Shown here: positions 8,114 through 17,513 of the stretch, in pieces
Layout: each line of letters starts with the position of its first letter
Position numbering within the stretch: position 1 is the stretch's first letter
NCBI GenBank assembly: GCA_044225795.1
Contig: JBGAIF010000003.1
Span: 445,401 to 509,400, forward strand
Reading direction: 5' to 3'
DNA from: Nemorincola sp044225795
GTDB taxonomy: Bacteria; Bacteroidota; Bacteroidia; Chitinophagales; Chitinophagaceae
Length of the DNA stretch: 64,000 bases
Notes under the pieces: model-generated
The model's input: the letters and a program-made list of their open reading frames with translations, nothing else
Database searches by the model: none
What the model was told of the DNA's origin: nothing
Program-made: the position numbers and the translations under genes

Positions 8114-10960
8114 ATGGCAAAGTATCTCTACTTCTTTCTCCTTTTATTCATTGCGAATCAATCTTTTGCGGGTACTATCAAGGGTGCGGTGACCGATGCC
8201 AAAGATAATGCGCCACTGAGCGGCGTAGTAATAGCAGTATCCGGTACAGGCAAGGGAGCTGTAACTGATTTTGATGGAAAATTTGAGATCACAGGTGTGC
8301 CGTCAGGTACATATGAAGTAGTACTTTCCTATACATCATATAATACGACCAAGCAGACAATTACGCTGGCGGACGGACAGGAAGTAACGCTTAATATCAA
8401 TATGTCCCCTGAAAGCACGGAACTGAAAGACCTTACTGTTAAAGCCGCCAAGATCACCAATACAGAAAATGCGGTGATCAACGAAATAAAGAACAGCAGC
8501 ACTATAGTAAGCGGAACAAGTGCAGCCCAGATATCAAAAACACTGGACAGAAATGCCGCAGATGTGGTAAAGCGTATACCCGGTGTAACAGTTCAGGATG
8601 ACCGTTTTATTGTTGTCAGGGGGCTTCCTGATCGCTATAATACCGTATGGCTGAATGATGCGAGTACGCCAAGCAGCGAATCTGATAAAAGAGCCTTCTC
8701 ATTTGATATTATACCTGCCGGCCTTATAGACCGTATCATGGTGTACAAGACACCGTCTCCTGAACTGCCCGGTGATTTCGCGGGTGGTATGGTGAAATTA
8801 TATACCACATCCGTTACTGATAAGAACCAGATCACCGTGAGCCTGCAGACATCAAGCAGGGAATACTCAACCGGAACAACATTTAACTACAATACTCCAT
8901 CGAAGACAGATGTGTTCGGTTATGACGACGGTGGCCGAAGCATACCCAAAGGCGTTCCGGATTTCATTTCAACAAAAGATCCCAATTACAAAACCAACAT
9001 CAATGCATGGACCAAATCATTTGGCAATGACTGGACCGTAAACCAGAAACCTACCTCTCCCGACGGAAGGTTCTCCCTGGCGTTGTCTAATGTGGTGAAG
9101 GTAAAGAATGTGAAGATCGGTAACACACTTGGTGTGGCGTATGCCAATACTTATACCAATACCATGATCCACCGCCAGGACTGGGACTCGGCATCAAGGA
9201 ACTATAATTACAATGACCAGCGTTCTGTGAACAATGTAAGTGTAGGTGTGATGGATAATCTCGGTGTGACCTTCGGAAACTCTAAGATAGAATTCAAGAA
9301 CCTGTATAACCAGATCGGTACGGCATCACTCACTGAGCGCAGGACCATTAAAGATACTGGTATAGCAACCAACCCTGATGAGAAGTCATACTCAATGGGT
9401 TACGAGAGCCGTGCTACCTATGCGACACAATTACTCGGTACGCATAAGAACAACAAAGACACGCGCAAATACACCTGGGCGCTGGGGTATACCGACTTAT
9501 TCAAGAATCAACCGGACCTCAGGCGCATCAAGTATTCAAAACAACAATCGGATCCCGATTCGCTGTTTAAGGCACAGGTGTCCGGCAACGTAGACATACT
9601 TAATGGTGGTGGCCGGTACTATTCGCAATTGTATGAACATACGTATAGCTTCAACCATCAGTTCACTCAGAAGATAAAGGTGTCAGATGATATCAATGTT
9701 GATCTGAACGTAGGCAATTACCTGGAGTATAAAGACAGGGCGTTCAATATCAGGCAGCTCGGATACACTATTAAACCCGGCACGCTTGCCAATAAGCTGA
9801 ACCGTCTTCCGATCAATGAAATATTTGCTGACACCAATGTAGGGGGTACCGGTAAGTTCATTATGGGAGAAACTACCAATAAATATGACAGGTACTCCGG
9901 AACAAATGAGCTGATAGCCAGCTTCTTGTCGGCCAAGGTACAAGCGGGTGATCATATCAGTGTTTCTGGCGGTGTGAGGTATGAGTATAACATACAGGCG
10001 ATCAATGCTTTTGTGAATCTTGATAGCATCTCTCCGAAGATCACGACCAAATTCCTTTTGCCTTCTGTTAATGCGGCATACAACTTCTCTGAGAAGAGCC
10101 TTGTGCGTTTTGCCTATGGCAAAACATTGAACAGGCCTGAGTTCAGGGAGTGGGCGCCGATATTCTATTACGACTTCGATGAGCTGGCCGGTAATAAAGG
10201 CTCTCTCTTCAAGACCACGGTGAGCAGGAGTAAATCAGCCAATATCGGCGATACACTTAAGGTGGCACAGATACAGAATTTTGATGTTCGCTACGAGTTA
10301 TATCCGTCAAATGGCGAAATGATACAGATCGGAGGCTTTTACAAGTTATTCGCTGATCCTATCCAGAGGGTATTGTTGCCGGGTTCGGGTAGCGATAGCC
10401 GTGCATTCTCGTTTATCAATGCAGATAATGCTTACTGTTATGGACTGGAGCTGGACCTGAGAAAGAACCTGGCATGGGTAGATGAGAAGCTGGGAACTGA
10501 TGTATTCAAGAGCCTTGCTGTGGTAGGTAACCTTGCTCTTGCGTGGAGCCAGTTGACAATAGACACCGCACAGGTGAACAGCGCTATTCCACATTCCGGC
10601 ATACAGGGACAGTCGCCATATATCGTAAATGCGGGTATGTATTACCAGAACCTGGAGAATGGGTTCCAGGGTTCATTATTGTATAATGTATTTGGTCCGC
10701 GCATGTATGCGGTAGGTACGGTGAATACCGGTGGTGAGAGTATTGGCGAGTTGCCGTTCCAATCTCTCGATTTTACGTTATCGAAGATGTTCCGTAAGCA
10801 TTACATACTTAATGTCGGTGTTCAGAATATACTTGGTTCACCTGTTTGTTTTGTAAAGGACATTAACAGGGACAACAAATTCGACCTGAAGAACGACCGT
10901 GAATATAAGGTGTATTATCCGGGTCGCTATTACACCATCGGTGTTAAGATTAAGTTTTAA
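8114..10960 (+). CDS. TonB-dependent outer-membrane receptor with carboxypeptidase-regulatory N-domain
   Basis: 948 residues. A signal peptide (MAKYLYFFLLLFIANQSFAG) is followed by a carboxypeptidase-regulatory-like domain (about 20-105; GAVTDAKDNAPLSGVVIAV, TDFDGKFEITGVPSGTYEV), then a plug domain (about 130-240; RIPGVTVQDDRFIVVRGLPD) and a long beta-barrel ending in the expected aromatic residue (GVKIKF). It takes up an unknown ligand through the outer membrane with TonB energy. The start lies only 11 bases after the -7 box, so the mRNA leader is very short. The array of 11-bp repeats upstream is shared with the next gene, which implies joint control, possibly by phosphate limitation. No SusD-like partner is present. 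Confidence 0.92.
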   Translation: MAKYLYFFLLLFIANQSFAGTIKGAVTDAKDNAPLSGVVIAVSGTGKGAVTDFDGKFEITGVPSGTYEVVLSYTSYNTTKQTITLADGQEVTLNINMSPESTELKDLTVKAAKITNTENAVINEIKNSSTIVSGTSAAQISKTLDRNAADVVKRIPGVTVQDDRFIVVRGLPDRYNTVWLNDASTPSSESDKRAFSFDIIPAGLIDRIMVYKTPSPELPGDFAGGMVKLYTTSVTDKNQITVSLQTSSREYSTGTTFNYNTPSKTDVFGYDDGGRSIPKGVPDFISTKDPNYKTNINAWTKSFGNDWTVNQKPTSPDGRFSLALSNVVKVKNVKIGNTLGVAYANTYTNTMIHRQDWDSASRNYNYNDQRSVNNVSVGVMDNLGVTFGNSKIEFKNLYNQIGTASLTERRTIKDTGIATNPDEKSYSMGYESRATYATQLLGTHKNNKDTRKYTWALGYTDLFKNQPDLRRIKYSKQQSDPDSLFKAQVSGNVDILNGGGRYYSQLYEHTYSFNHQFTQKIKVSDDINVDLNVGNYLEYKDRAFNIRQLGYTIKPGTLANKLNRLPINEIFADTNVGGTGKFIMGETTNKYDRYSGTNELIASFLSAKVQAGDHISVSGGVRYEYNIQAINAFVNLDSISPKITTKFLLPSVNAAYNFSEKSLVRFAYGKTLNRPEFREWAPIFYYDFDELAGNKGSLFKTTVSRSKSANIGDTLKVAQIQNFDVRYELYPSNGEMIQIGGFYKLFADPIQRVLLPGSGSDSRAFSFINADNAYCYGLELDLRKNLAWVDEKLGTDVFKSLAVVGNLALAWSQLTIDTAQVNSAIPHSGIQGQSPYIVNAGMYYQNLENGFQGSLLYNVFGPRMYAVGTVNTGGESIGELPFQSLDFTLSKMFRKHYILNVGVQNILGSPVCFVKDINRDNKFDLKNDREYKVYYPGRYYTIGVKIKF

Positions 10961-10965
10961 TTATA

Positions 10966-11021
10966 GTAACACTGAGATAATGTACCATTAATAATGCCGT
11001 AACACTGCCAATCTAATTTTG
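10966..11021 (+). promoter_or_regulatory. Four tandem 11-bp repeats plus -7 box, matching the receptor promoter
   Basis: Units begin at 10966, 10977, 10988 and 10999 with GTAACA, ATAATG, TTAATA and GTAACA. The -7 box TAATTTTG (11014-11021) starts four bases after the last unit, exactly the spacing seen at 8090/8095. The stretch CCATTAATnnTGnnGTAACA is shared with the receptor promoter at the same distance from the -7 box. The two genes should answer to the same regulator. Confidence 0.6.
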
Positions 11022-11043
11022 ACAAAAAAATAAAGCAATAATT

Positions 11044-12888
11044 ATGAAAAAACTTTTCCTTTTATCGTGCATTTTCGCCGCGTCGCTCAGCAGGTCGTTT
11101 GCATATGAGACTGTTATCGTTAAAGACAGTATTTCTACCAGCACACACTGGACTTGCGACAAACAGTATCTCTTACAAGGTTATGTATATGTAACTGCCG
11201 GTGCAACTCTTACAATTGATCCGGGATGTATCATCAAGGGTGATAAGGATACCAAGGGTGCCCTGATCGTTGAGCGTAATGCTAAGATCATGGCCATGGG
11301 TACTGCTGAAAGCCCCATTGTTTTCACTTCAAACCAGGATGCCGGAACAAGAACTTACGGTGACTGGGGAGGTTTGATCCTTTGCGGTAACGCACCCACT
11401 AACTGGAACGCAGGCCAGGCACAGGTAGAAGGTGGCCCACGTTCTTTCTACGGTGGTACAGATCCTCATGACAATACCGGAGAACTGCACTACGTGCGTA
11501 TCGAGTTCGCGGGTATCGCGTTCTCTCCAAACAATGAGGTGAATGGCCTTACGTTCTGCGGTGTTGGCGATGCTACTAAAATTGACCACATACAGGTTTC
11601 TTACAGCGGTGACGACAGCTATGAGTGGTTTGGCGGTACAGTTAACGCTAAATACCTTGTTGCTTTCAGAACCTGGGATGACGATTTCGATACAGACAAC
11701 GGTTTCCAGGGTAAAGTACAGTTCGGCGCTATCATCCGTGATAACGTAGCTGACCTTAGCGGTTCTAAGGGCTTTGAAAGCGATAGCTACCAGTCTGGTA
11801 CTTACAGTGGTATGCCTGTTGATAATACTAAGCTGACCCGTCCTGTGTTCTCTAACATCACAGTGATAGGCCCTGTTACCAACCCGGGCGCTACTACTAT
11901 CGATCCTAACTTTGTTGCCGGCGTTCACATCCGTCGTGGTAGCTCTCTGAGCCTTCTGAACAGCGTTATCGCCGGCTGGCCATGTGGTCTGCTGATCGAT
12001 GAGTCATCTTCATCTTACGGTTCTACAGCAGCTAACATACTTTCAGGCGAATTGCAGTTCAGCAACAACATCATCTGTGGTACAGGTACAGTCGGTGGTT
12101 TCAACAAGGATATCGTATTCGTAAAGGATGGTGCCCGTTCACTGACTCCCACTACAGCATTTGCTGCTGATACAGTTACTCCGTTCAATCCTACTTATGC
12201 CGGTCCTATCAGTTGGTTGTACACAGGTTCCCTGCACAACAAGATGTATCCTACAGAACAGAGCAGCGTGTTACTGGGTAATCCTTTCAACCTGGCTAAC
12301 CCGAACCTGGTTCCTAACAGTACATCTCCGATCGTTTATAACTCAGCGCACGCGTTCAATCCTACTAAGCCATTGAACATGGATACAACAGGCGGCTATG
12401 CTAACTACAACGCTCCTACCGTTTATCCTGATTTTACTTCAACTAAGGCAAGCGATGCTTTCTTTGATAAGACAAACTATATCGGTGGTTTCGCAGGTAC
12501 AGGTGCTACTTCTGACAACTGGATGAAGGGCTGGTGCGAATTCAACCCTAACAACGCTGACTATACCGGTACTTGCTATGTTGCTCCTCCACAGGACCAC
12601 ACAGGTGTAGAAAATATCGGTAATGGTGCGTTTGCTATGGTAAGCATCTATCCTAACCCTGCTAACGAAAAGGCAACAGTTTCTTTCGAAATGAAGCAGG
12701 CTGCTGATCTGAAGATCACAATCATGGATATGACCGGTAAGATCGTTAAGGAAGTATACAATGGCGCTGTAACAAGAGGTGAGCATGAAGTTGTGTTCAG
12801 CACTAATGATATGTCAAGCGGATTATATGTAGTATCACTGGCTTCTAACCGCAAGGTTAAGACACTGAAGCTGAACGTGATCAAGTAA
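11044..12888 (+). CDS. T9SS-exported protein with beta-helix-like repeats
   Basis: 614 residues. A signal peptide (MKKLFLLSCIFAASLSRSFA) leads into a long Gly/Asn/Asp-rich region (ITSTHW-like start, GATLTIDPGCIIKGDKDTKG, TYGDWGGLILCGNAPTNW, WFGGTVNAKYLVAFRTWDDD) with the look of a right-handed parallel beta-helix. The last 80 residues are a type A T9SS sorting domain (VSIYPNPANEKATVSF ... SGLYVVSLASNRKVKTLKL). It would be secreted and anchored at the cell surface. It shares an operator type with the TonB receptor before it, so it may capture or process that receptor's ligand. Ligand and activity are unknown. Confidence 0.85.
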   Translation: MKKLFLLSCIFAASLSRSFAYETVIVKDSISTSTHWTCDKQYLLQGYVYVTAGATLTIDPGCIIKGDKDTKGALIVERNAKIMAMGTAESPIVFTSNQDAGTRTYGDWGGLILCGNAPTNWNAGQAQVEGGPRSFYGGTDPHDNTGELHYVRIEFAGIAFSPNNEVNGLTFCGVGDATKIDHIQVSYSGDDSYEWFGGTVNAKYLVAFRTWDDDFDTDNGFQGKVQFGAIIRDNVADLSGSKGFESDSYQSGTYSGMPVDNTKLTRPVFSNITVIGPVTNPGATTIDPNFVAGVHIRRGSSLSLLNSVIAGWPCGLLIDESSSSYGSTAANILSGELQFSNNIICGTGTVGGFNKDIVFVKDGARSLTPTTAFAADTVTPFNPTYAGPISWLYTGSLHNKMYPTEQSSVLLGNPFNLANPNLVPNSTSPIVYNSAHAFNPTKPLNMDTTGGYANYNAPTVYPDFTSTKASDAFFDKTNYIGGFAGTGATSDNWMKGWCEFNPNNADYTGTCYVAPPQDHTGVENIGNGAFAMVSIYPNPANEKATVSFEMKQAADLKITIMDMTGKIVKEVYNGAVTRGEHEVVFSTNDMSSGLYVVSLASNRKVKTLKLNVIK

Positions 12889-12911
12889 CATAAAGAGTGT
12901 GTATGTTTAAT

Positions 12912-12953
12912 TGGGGTCGGCCAGGATTAACTTCCTGCCGGCTCTTTTTTTGT
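12912..12953 (+). terminator. Intrinsic terminator after the T9SS protein gene
   Basis: GTCGGCCAGGA and TTCCTGCCGGCTC pair with one bulge, followed by seven T residues. It separates the receptor/surface-protein pair from the next gene. Confidence 0.75.
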
Positions 12954-13080
12954 ATATATATGAATTATTGACTTTGTGACCTGCTTTCAGGCAATTATAC
13001 AGCCCGCTACATATGCAGTAACCTTATTTAACGTAAAAAATTCCTCACTAAATACTACATTCGCAATCTAATCTTTTCAA

Positions 13081-14286
13081 ATGTTACAAACAGATTACAT
13101 CCATGTGCCATATGGCAAAACCGTTCATGGTGAAGAAGAAATTGAAGCAGTCGTAAAAGTATTACGCACCTCTACCCAGATGGGCAAGCATGTCCGCGAA
13201 ATGGAAGACCGTGTTGCCGCTTTATACAATAAGAAGCAAGGCATTATGGTGAACAGCGGCTCATCTGCCCTGTACCTGGCTGCAGACCTTATGAATTATG
13301 AGCCGGGATCAGAGATCATCACTCCGGCGCTTACCTTCTCTACAACAGTAGCGCCCATAGTAAAGAAAGGTTGGGTGCCTGCATTCATTGATGTGGAAGA
13401 AGGTACTTATAACCTCGATGCCAATAAGGTAGAAGAAATGATCACCCCCAAGACAAAGGCGATGATCATTCCTAACCTGATAGGCAACCTTCCTGACTGG
13501 AAGCAACTGCGTGAGATAGCTGACAAGCATAACCTGTTTGTACTGGAAGACTCGGCAGATACACTGGGCGCTGAAATAGACGGCGCTTCATCGGGCCGCT
13601 TTACAGACATGAGCACCACCAGCTTCTATGGTTCACACATCATCAACTGCGCGGGCAATGGTGGTATGCTCTGCGTGAATACTCCTGAGTTTTACGACCG
13701 TGGCCGCCTGCTGCGTAGCTGGGGCCGCAGCTCATCACTCTTTGTTGAGTCTGAGAAGATAGAGAACCGCTTTAATGTAGAGATAGACGGCATTCCGTAC
13801 GATGCGAAGTTCGTGTTCGAGGAGCCGGGTTATAATATCGAGCCATCTGAGATGGGTGCGGCATTCGGTATCGTGCAACTGAACAAGCTGGGGCAGAATA
13901 TAGATACCCGTACAGCTAATTACAATCGTATGCGTGAGTTCTTCAGCCGGTATGAGGAATTCTTCATATTACCTAAGCAATTACCCAACTCGCGTACCGG
14001 CTGGCTGGCATTCGCATCCACTATACGTGAGAGCGCTCCTTTCATCCGCCGCGACCTGCAGATATTCCTGGAGAAGAGGAACATACAGACACGTACGGTG
14101 TTCACGGGCAACATCCTGCGTCAGCCGGGCTTCAAGCACGTGCCTTCGAGGGCGGCTAAGGCTGGCTACCCTGAGGCAGATAAGGTGATGCGTGGCGGTA
14201 TGCTGCTGGCTTGCCACCATGGCCTTAATGAGGCGCAGATAAGCCACATTATGGAGAGCGTTACAGAGTTCATGAAGAATATATAA
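13081..14286 (+). CDS. DegT/DnrJ/EryC1/StrS-fold PLP protein with His in place of the catalytic Lys (dehydratase-like)
   Basis: 401 residues with the fold-type I aminotransferase signatures of the DegT family: VNSGSSALYLAADL (phosphate site), FSTTVAPIVKKGWVPAFIDV, LEDSADTLGAEIDG (PLP-binding Asp). Where aminotransferases have S-F-x-x-x-K, this protein reads SFYGSHIINCAGNGGM, so the Schiff-base Lys is His. The same change defines the 3-dehydrases ColD and RfbH/E1. The RfbH-like region WGR...YNIEPSEMGAAFGIVQL is present, but the cysteines that hold its 2Fe-2S cluster are Ser or absent. A deoxysugar dehydratase role is likely; the sugar nucleotide is unknown, and no sugar cluster surrounds it. 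Confidence 0.75.
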   Translation: MLQTDYIHVPYGKTVHGEEEIEAVVKVLRTSTQMGKHVREMEDRVAALYNKKQGIMVNSGSSALYLAADLMNYEPGSEIITPALTFSTTVAPIVKKGWVPAFIDVEEGTYNLDANKVEEMITPKTKAMIIPNLIGNLPDWKQLREIADKHNLFVLEDSADTLGAEIDGASSGRFTDMSTTSFYGSHIINCAGNGGMLCVNTPEFYDRGRLLRSWGRSSSLFVESEKIENRFNVEIDGIPYDAKFVFEEPGYNIEPSEMGAAFGIVQLNKLGQNIDTRTANYNRMREFFSRYEEFFILPKQLPNSRTGWLAFASTIRESAPFIRRDLQIFLEKRNIQTRTVFTGNILRQPGFKHVPSRAAKAGYPEADKVMRGGMLLACHHGLNEAQISHIMESVTEFMKNI

Positions 14287-14287
14287 G

Positions 14288-14668
14288 ATGTCGGTGGAAC
14301 TGATATTACTGACGTACCTGTGTTACAGGAATAGTGTAAAAGCCAGGCTGAAGGGTAAGAACCCGGTGGCCTGGGTTATCTTTACTATTATAGCCTACTT
14401 TGTGGCTATGATGATCGGTATGATGTTCGTTATCTTCAACTTCTGCCGCGATGCTGTGGATATGAACCAGTTGTCTTCCCCGGACAAGGGAACCCGGGAG
14501 GCTGCCTCTCAGCGTATAGTGCAGGCCGTATCGGGTAATACGCTCCACTATATAACCGTAGAACTTATAGCATTGGGCGGCTACCTGTTCGTTCGTTACC
14601 TGCTGGACCGTATCCCTGATAAGAAGGAACCGGAGATACACTGGATGGACAGATTGGGTGGCGATTAG
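14288..14668 (+). CDS. Small two-helix membrane protein
   Basis: 126 residues, starting one base after the stop of the PLP protein gene, so cotranscribed with it. Two hydrophobic helices are clear: VAWVIFTIIAYFVAMMIGMMFVIF near residues 25-50 and LHYITVELIALGGYLFVRYLL near 90-110, separated by a charged loop. The tail is Lys/Glu-rich and soluble. No family is recognised. A terminator follows. Confidence 0.65.
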   Translation: MSVELILLTYLCYRNSVKARLKGKNPVAWVIFTIIAYFVAMMIGMMFVIFNFCRDAVDMNQLSSPDKGTREAASQRIVQAVSGNTLHYITVELIALGGYLFVRYLLDRIPDKKEPEIHWMDRLGGD

Positions 14669-14687
14669 CACCAAAACATATTTTATC

Positions 14688-14722
14688 AAGGCTCTGTTGC
14701 AAATGCTTCAGAGCCTTTTTCT
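14688..14722 (+). terminator. Intrinsic terminator
   Basis: AAGGCTCTG, loop TTGCAAATGCTT, CAGAGCCTT then a T-run. It ends the two-gene unit of the PLP protein and the membrane protein. Confidence 0.85.
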
Positions 14723-14797
14723 TTGGTATTTTATGGTGAGAAGTGGCGGTAATATCTTTTCTTAAAGAAAACTCATCCACTGTGAGTATGGTGTAGC

Positions 14798-14923
14798 TTA
14801 CCGTATCATGATCTTCGAGACTAGCTTTTCTTGCTCCGTTGTAGCGGGATCAACATCACCACCAGCTATACCTGCGCGGGCAATGGTACGGATGGTCTGC
14901 GCGCCAGACCGAAACACATTCAT
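14798..14923 (-). CDS. Possible small protein or gene remnant (41 residues)
   Basis: In the 355-base gap between two plus-strand genes, the minus strand has a short frame starting MNVFRSGAQTIRTIARAG and ending KLVSKIMIR. The frame stays open upstream of the ATG for about 18 more codons through a hydrophobic stretch (TLFIILLLFSM) but with no ATG or GTG start. Amino-acid use looks protein-like. It could be a small membrane peptide with an unusual start or a decayed gene. No promoter or ribosome-binding signal supports it. Confidence 0.3.
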   Translation of the reverse strand: MNVFRSGAQTIRTIARAGIAGGDVDPATTEQEKLVSKIMIR

Positions 14924-15023
14924 ACTGAACAGGAGCAGGATAATGAAGAGGGTAGTAGGTTTTTCGAAAGGATATCAATAATTCATTGGAAAATTACTAC
15001 TTTGTAACCATCGACTTGCCTTC

Positions 15024-17513
15024 ATGCGGTGGCTCTTGTTTATCCTCGTCCTTCTGAGTGGTGCATCATATGCCCAGCCGCCACTGCCTTCCCTCAACCG
15101 CAACACCGAAAAGTTTCAGTATTTCGATACCAGTTGGCCATTGAAGAAATTGCCGCTGGCAAGCTTCCGCGATTCCTTCCGCATTATGCAGACAGCCGCA
15201 GAAAGCGCCGGAGATGCAGAACTGGCAATGAGTATCGGACTATACTTAAATACCCGGGAGGCAGATGCCGGTATACTCAGCAGTGATTCTGCAGAATACC
15301 ACTTTCTGAAATTGTCCGGGGAGGCCAATGAGCAGGGGTTTAAGCGCCTGGAAGCTGACGCCATACAGGCCCTGGGCGAGCTATACAGCAACAGCGATCA
15401 GCAAAGTGCAGCAATCGAAGAATTTAGTGCTGCCTATGTCATATATAAGCAATATGGCCTTAAAGAGTTCCCGGCAAAACAGATCTATGTGTACCGGATG
15501 GGCCTGGCATTTTATAAGAGCCTGGCGTTTGATTCCGCTATCGTTTATCTGCGGGAAGCCCTCCATCTGAACCCGCATTCTGATCTGTTCTCTTCTATCG
15601 CCAATACTATCGGCCTTGCTTACCGCAGCAAGGCGGCCTACGATAGCGCTAACTATTATTTCGGCATGGTGATAGATGATGCCAAAAGACGGAATGAACA
15701 GGTATGGGTAGGCATAGCGGAAGGAAATATAGGCATCACTTATTTTCTGCAAAAGAAATATGCCGAAGCCGAGCCATTGCTTCAGAGGGATATAGCATCC
15801 GGTCTTGCTAATTCGAGCATCAGGAACGCGGTCAACTCCATGGTGGTGCTGGCTACTGTTTATATAGAGCAAGGCAAAGCCAAAGACGCAGAGAAGATAT
15901 TACAGGAAGCCTTGTACTATTGCCACCGAAAGTCTTTCTGGTCGGACTGTACACTGGCGGAGAAGATATATGAGTTGCTATACAGGATATACAGTGCCAG
16001 AAACGACCTTCACCTTTCGCTCGTGTATGCCGACTCGGCATTGATGGCGAAAGACAGCACCATGAAGCGGCACGACCGAATTGCACTTGCGCAGGCCAAT
16101 GAAAAACAAAACTTCATCAGGAAGAGACTGACCAATGAAAGATTGCAGAATCAGGCAAAGGTCGAGCAGCAAAAGAAGTTTGACCAGCAGCAAATACTCT
16201 ACCGCTTTATCATCGGCTTCTTTCTTGTAGTATCGGTTGTGACTGTCTTTGTCAACCGAAACCGTGGCAAGCTGAAGACCATAGCTACCAGTATCAAGGA
16301 CGCGCCGGAGATAGTAGTACAGAAGATGTCCATAGTGTATATCTCCATCGGTACCTGTGCTGCCGCGCTTGTGTGGACCGGACTGTACTATTATTACTAT
16401 GGCTTCTGCATCATCACCGTATTGCCGTTCATTTACTTCCTCCTGGTGGGCCCTGCGCTCATCATTTATTTCACTACAAAGAAACAGCAGGTGCTGGTGA
16501 TCACCCAGTTGTTCTGTATCTTCTTCATCACGCTGGCCATTGAGTTTGTGAGCGGAGGGTTTAAGGGAGGTGTGGTTATTCTCTGGGCTTTCCTCGCACC
16601 GGTTGGCGCACTCATGTACCAGGGCCTGCGACAAGCTGCCGCATGGATGACCTTGTTCGTTCTCGCTATCATTTCGCTGACAGTGTTCCACGATTATTTT
16701 GCGGGCTCTTTTCATCCCATACCGGAGACTGCTGCGTTCATGTTCGATTGTATGAACATACTGGGGCCACTCATCGTTATTTATTTCAGCATGCAGTTCT
16801 TTGTGAAGTCTGTGATACGCGACGGAAAGCTACTAAAGGAGAACAATCTCATCCTGTCCGAGACGCTGGGCGAGTTGAAGATAGAAAAACAAAAGTCAGA
16901 CGACCTGTTGCTCAACATCCTTCCGGGCGAAGTGGCCGACGAGCTGAAGATAAAGGGCACTACCACTGCCCGGCAGTTTGATAATGTTACTGTACTGTTC
17001 ACTGACTTTGTGAATTTTACACCTTTTGCCGAGAAGATGGATCCGCAGCAACTTGTTGATGAACTGCATGCCTGCTTCAAGGCGTTTGACGAGATCACCG
17101 GCAGGTATAATATAGAAAAGATCAAGACCGTAGGTGATGCCTACCTTGCCGCTGCGGGGCTGCCCGTACCGGATGCCGGGCATGCTATCAATGTGGTTAG
17201 GGCCGCGATAGACATCGCGCACTTCATGCAACACCGCTTTGCAGCTACCGGCGGGAATACCTTCAGCATCCGCATAGGTGTACACAGCGGGCCGGTAGTG
17301 GCCGGTATTGTAGGAGTTAAAAAGTTTGCCTACGACATATGGGGTGATACCGTAAATACGGCTGCCCGCATGGAGCAGAACAGCGAACCCGGGAAGATAA
17401 ATATATCGCAGGCCACCTATGAACTGGTGAAAGACCGGTTCACGCTCAGCTACCGTGGTGAGATAGAAGCAAAAGGCAAGGGCGCGGTACAGATGTACTG
17501 GGTTGTTGTATAG
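15024..17513 (+). CDS. TPR / multi-membrane-span class III adenylate cyclase
   Basis: 829 residues. A signal peptide (MRWLLFILVLLSGASYA) is followed by a periplasmic TPR region (about 70-340), a first membrane helix near 395 (FIIGFFLVVSVVTVFV), then five or six further helices up to residue 590. A short linker (DDLLLNILPGEVADELK) leads to the class III cyclase domain (about 645-829). It has both metal Asp residues (LFTDFVNFT and KTVGDAY) and the adenine-selecting Lys and Asp (EKIKTVGD, YDIWGDTVNTAARM), so it should make cAMP in the cytoplasm in response to a periplasmic or membrane signal. A second cyclase with the same linker occurs at 34.9-40.0 kb. Confidence 0.88.
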   Translation: MRWLLFILVLLSGASYAQPPLPSLNRNTEKFQYFDTSWPLKKLPLASFRDSFRIMQTAAESAGDAELAMSIGLYLNTREADAGILSSDSAEYHFLKLSGEANEQGFKRLEADAIQALGELYSNSDQQSAAIEEFSAAYVIYKQYGLKEFPAKQIYVYRMGLAFYKSLAFDSAIVYLREALHLNPHSDLFSSIANTIGLAYRSKAAYDSANYYFGMVIDDAKRRNEQVWVGIAEGNIGITYFLQKKYAEAEPLLQRDIASGLANSSIRNAVNSMVVLATVYIEQGKAKDAEKILQEALYYCHRKSFWSDCTLAEKIYELLYRIYSARNDLHLSLVYADSALMAKDSTMKRHDRIALAQANEKQNFIRKRLTNERLQNQAKVEQQKKFDQQQILYRFIIGFFLVVSVVTVFVNRNRGKLKTIATSIKDAPEIVVQKMSIVYISIGTCAAALVWTGLYYYYYGFCIITVLPFIYFLLVGPALIIYFTTKKQQVLVITQLFCIFFITLAIEFVSGGFKGGVVILWAFLAPVGALMYQGLRQAAAWMTLFVLAIISLTVFHDYFAGSFHPIPETAAFMFDCMNILGPLIVIYFSMQFFVKSVIRDGKLLKENNLILSETLGELKIEKQKSDDLLLNILPGEVADELKIKGTTTARQFDNVTVLFTDFVNFTPFAEKMDPQQLVDELHACFKAFDEITGRYNIEKIKTVGDAYLAAAGLPVPDAGHAINVVRAAIDIAHFMQHRFAATGGNTFSIRIGVHSGPVVAGIVGVKKFAYDIWGDTVNTAARMEQNSEPGKINISQATYELVKDRFTLSYRGEIEAKGKGAVQMYWVVV

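Noticed and set aside
15978..16715. A 245-codon open frame on the minus strand
   Set aside because: It lies antisense to the membrane region of the adenylate cyclase gene and has a charged, low-information sequence without a domain.
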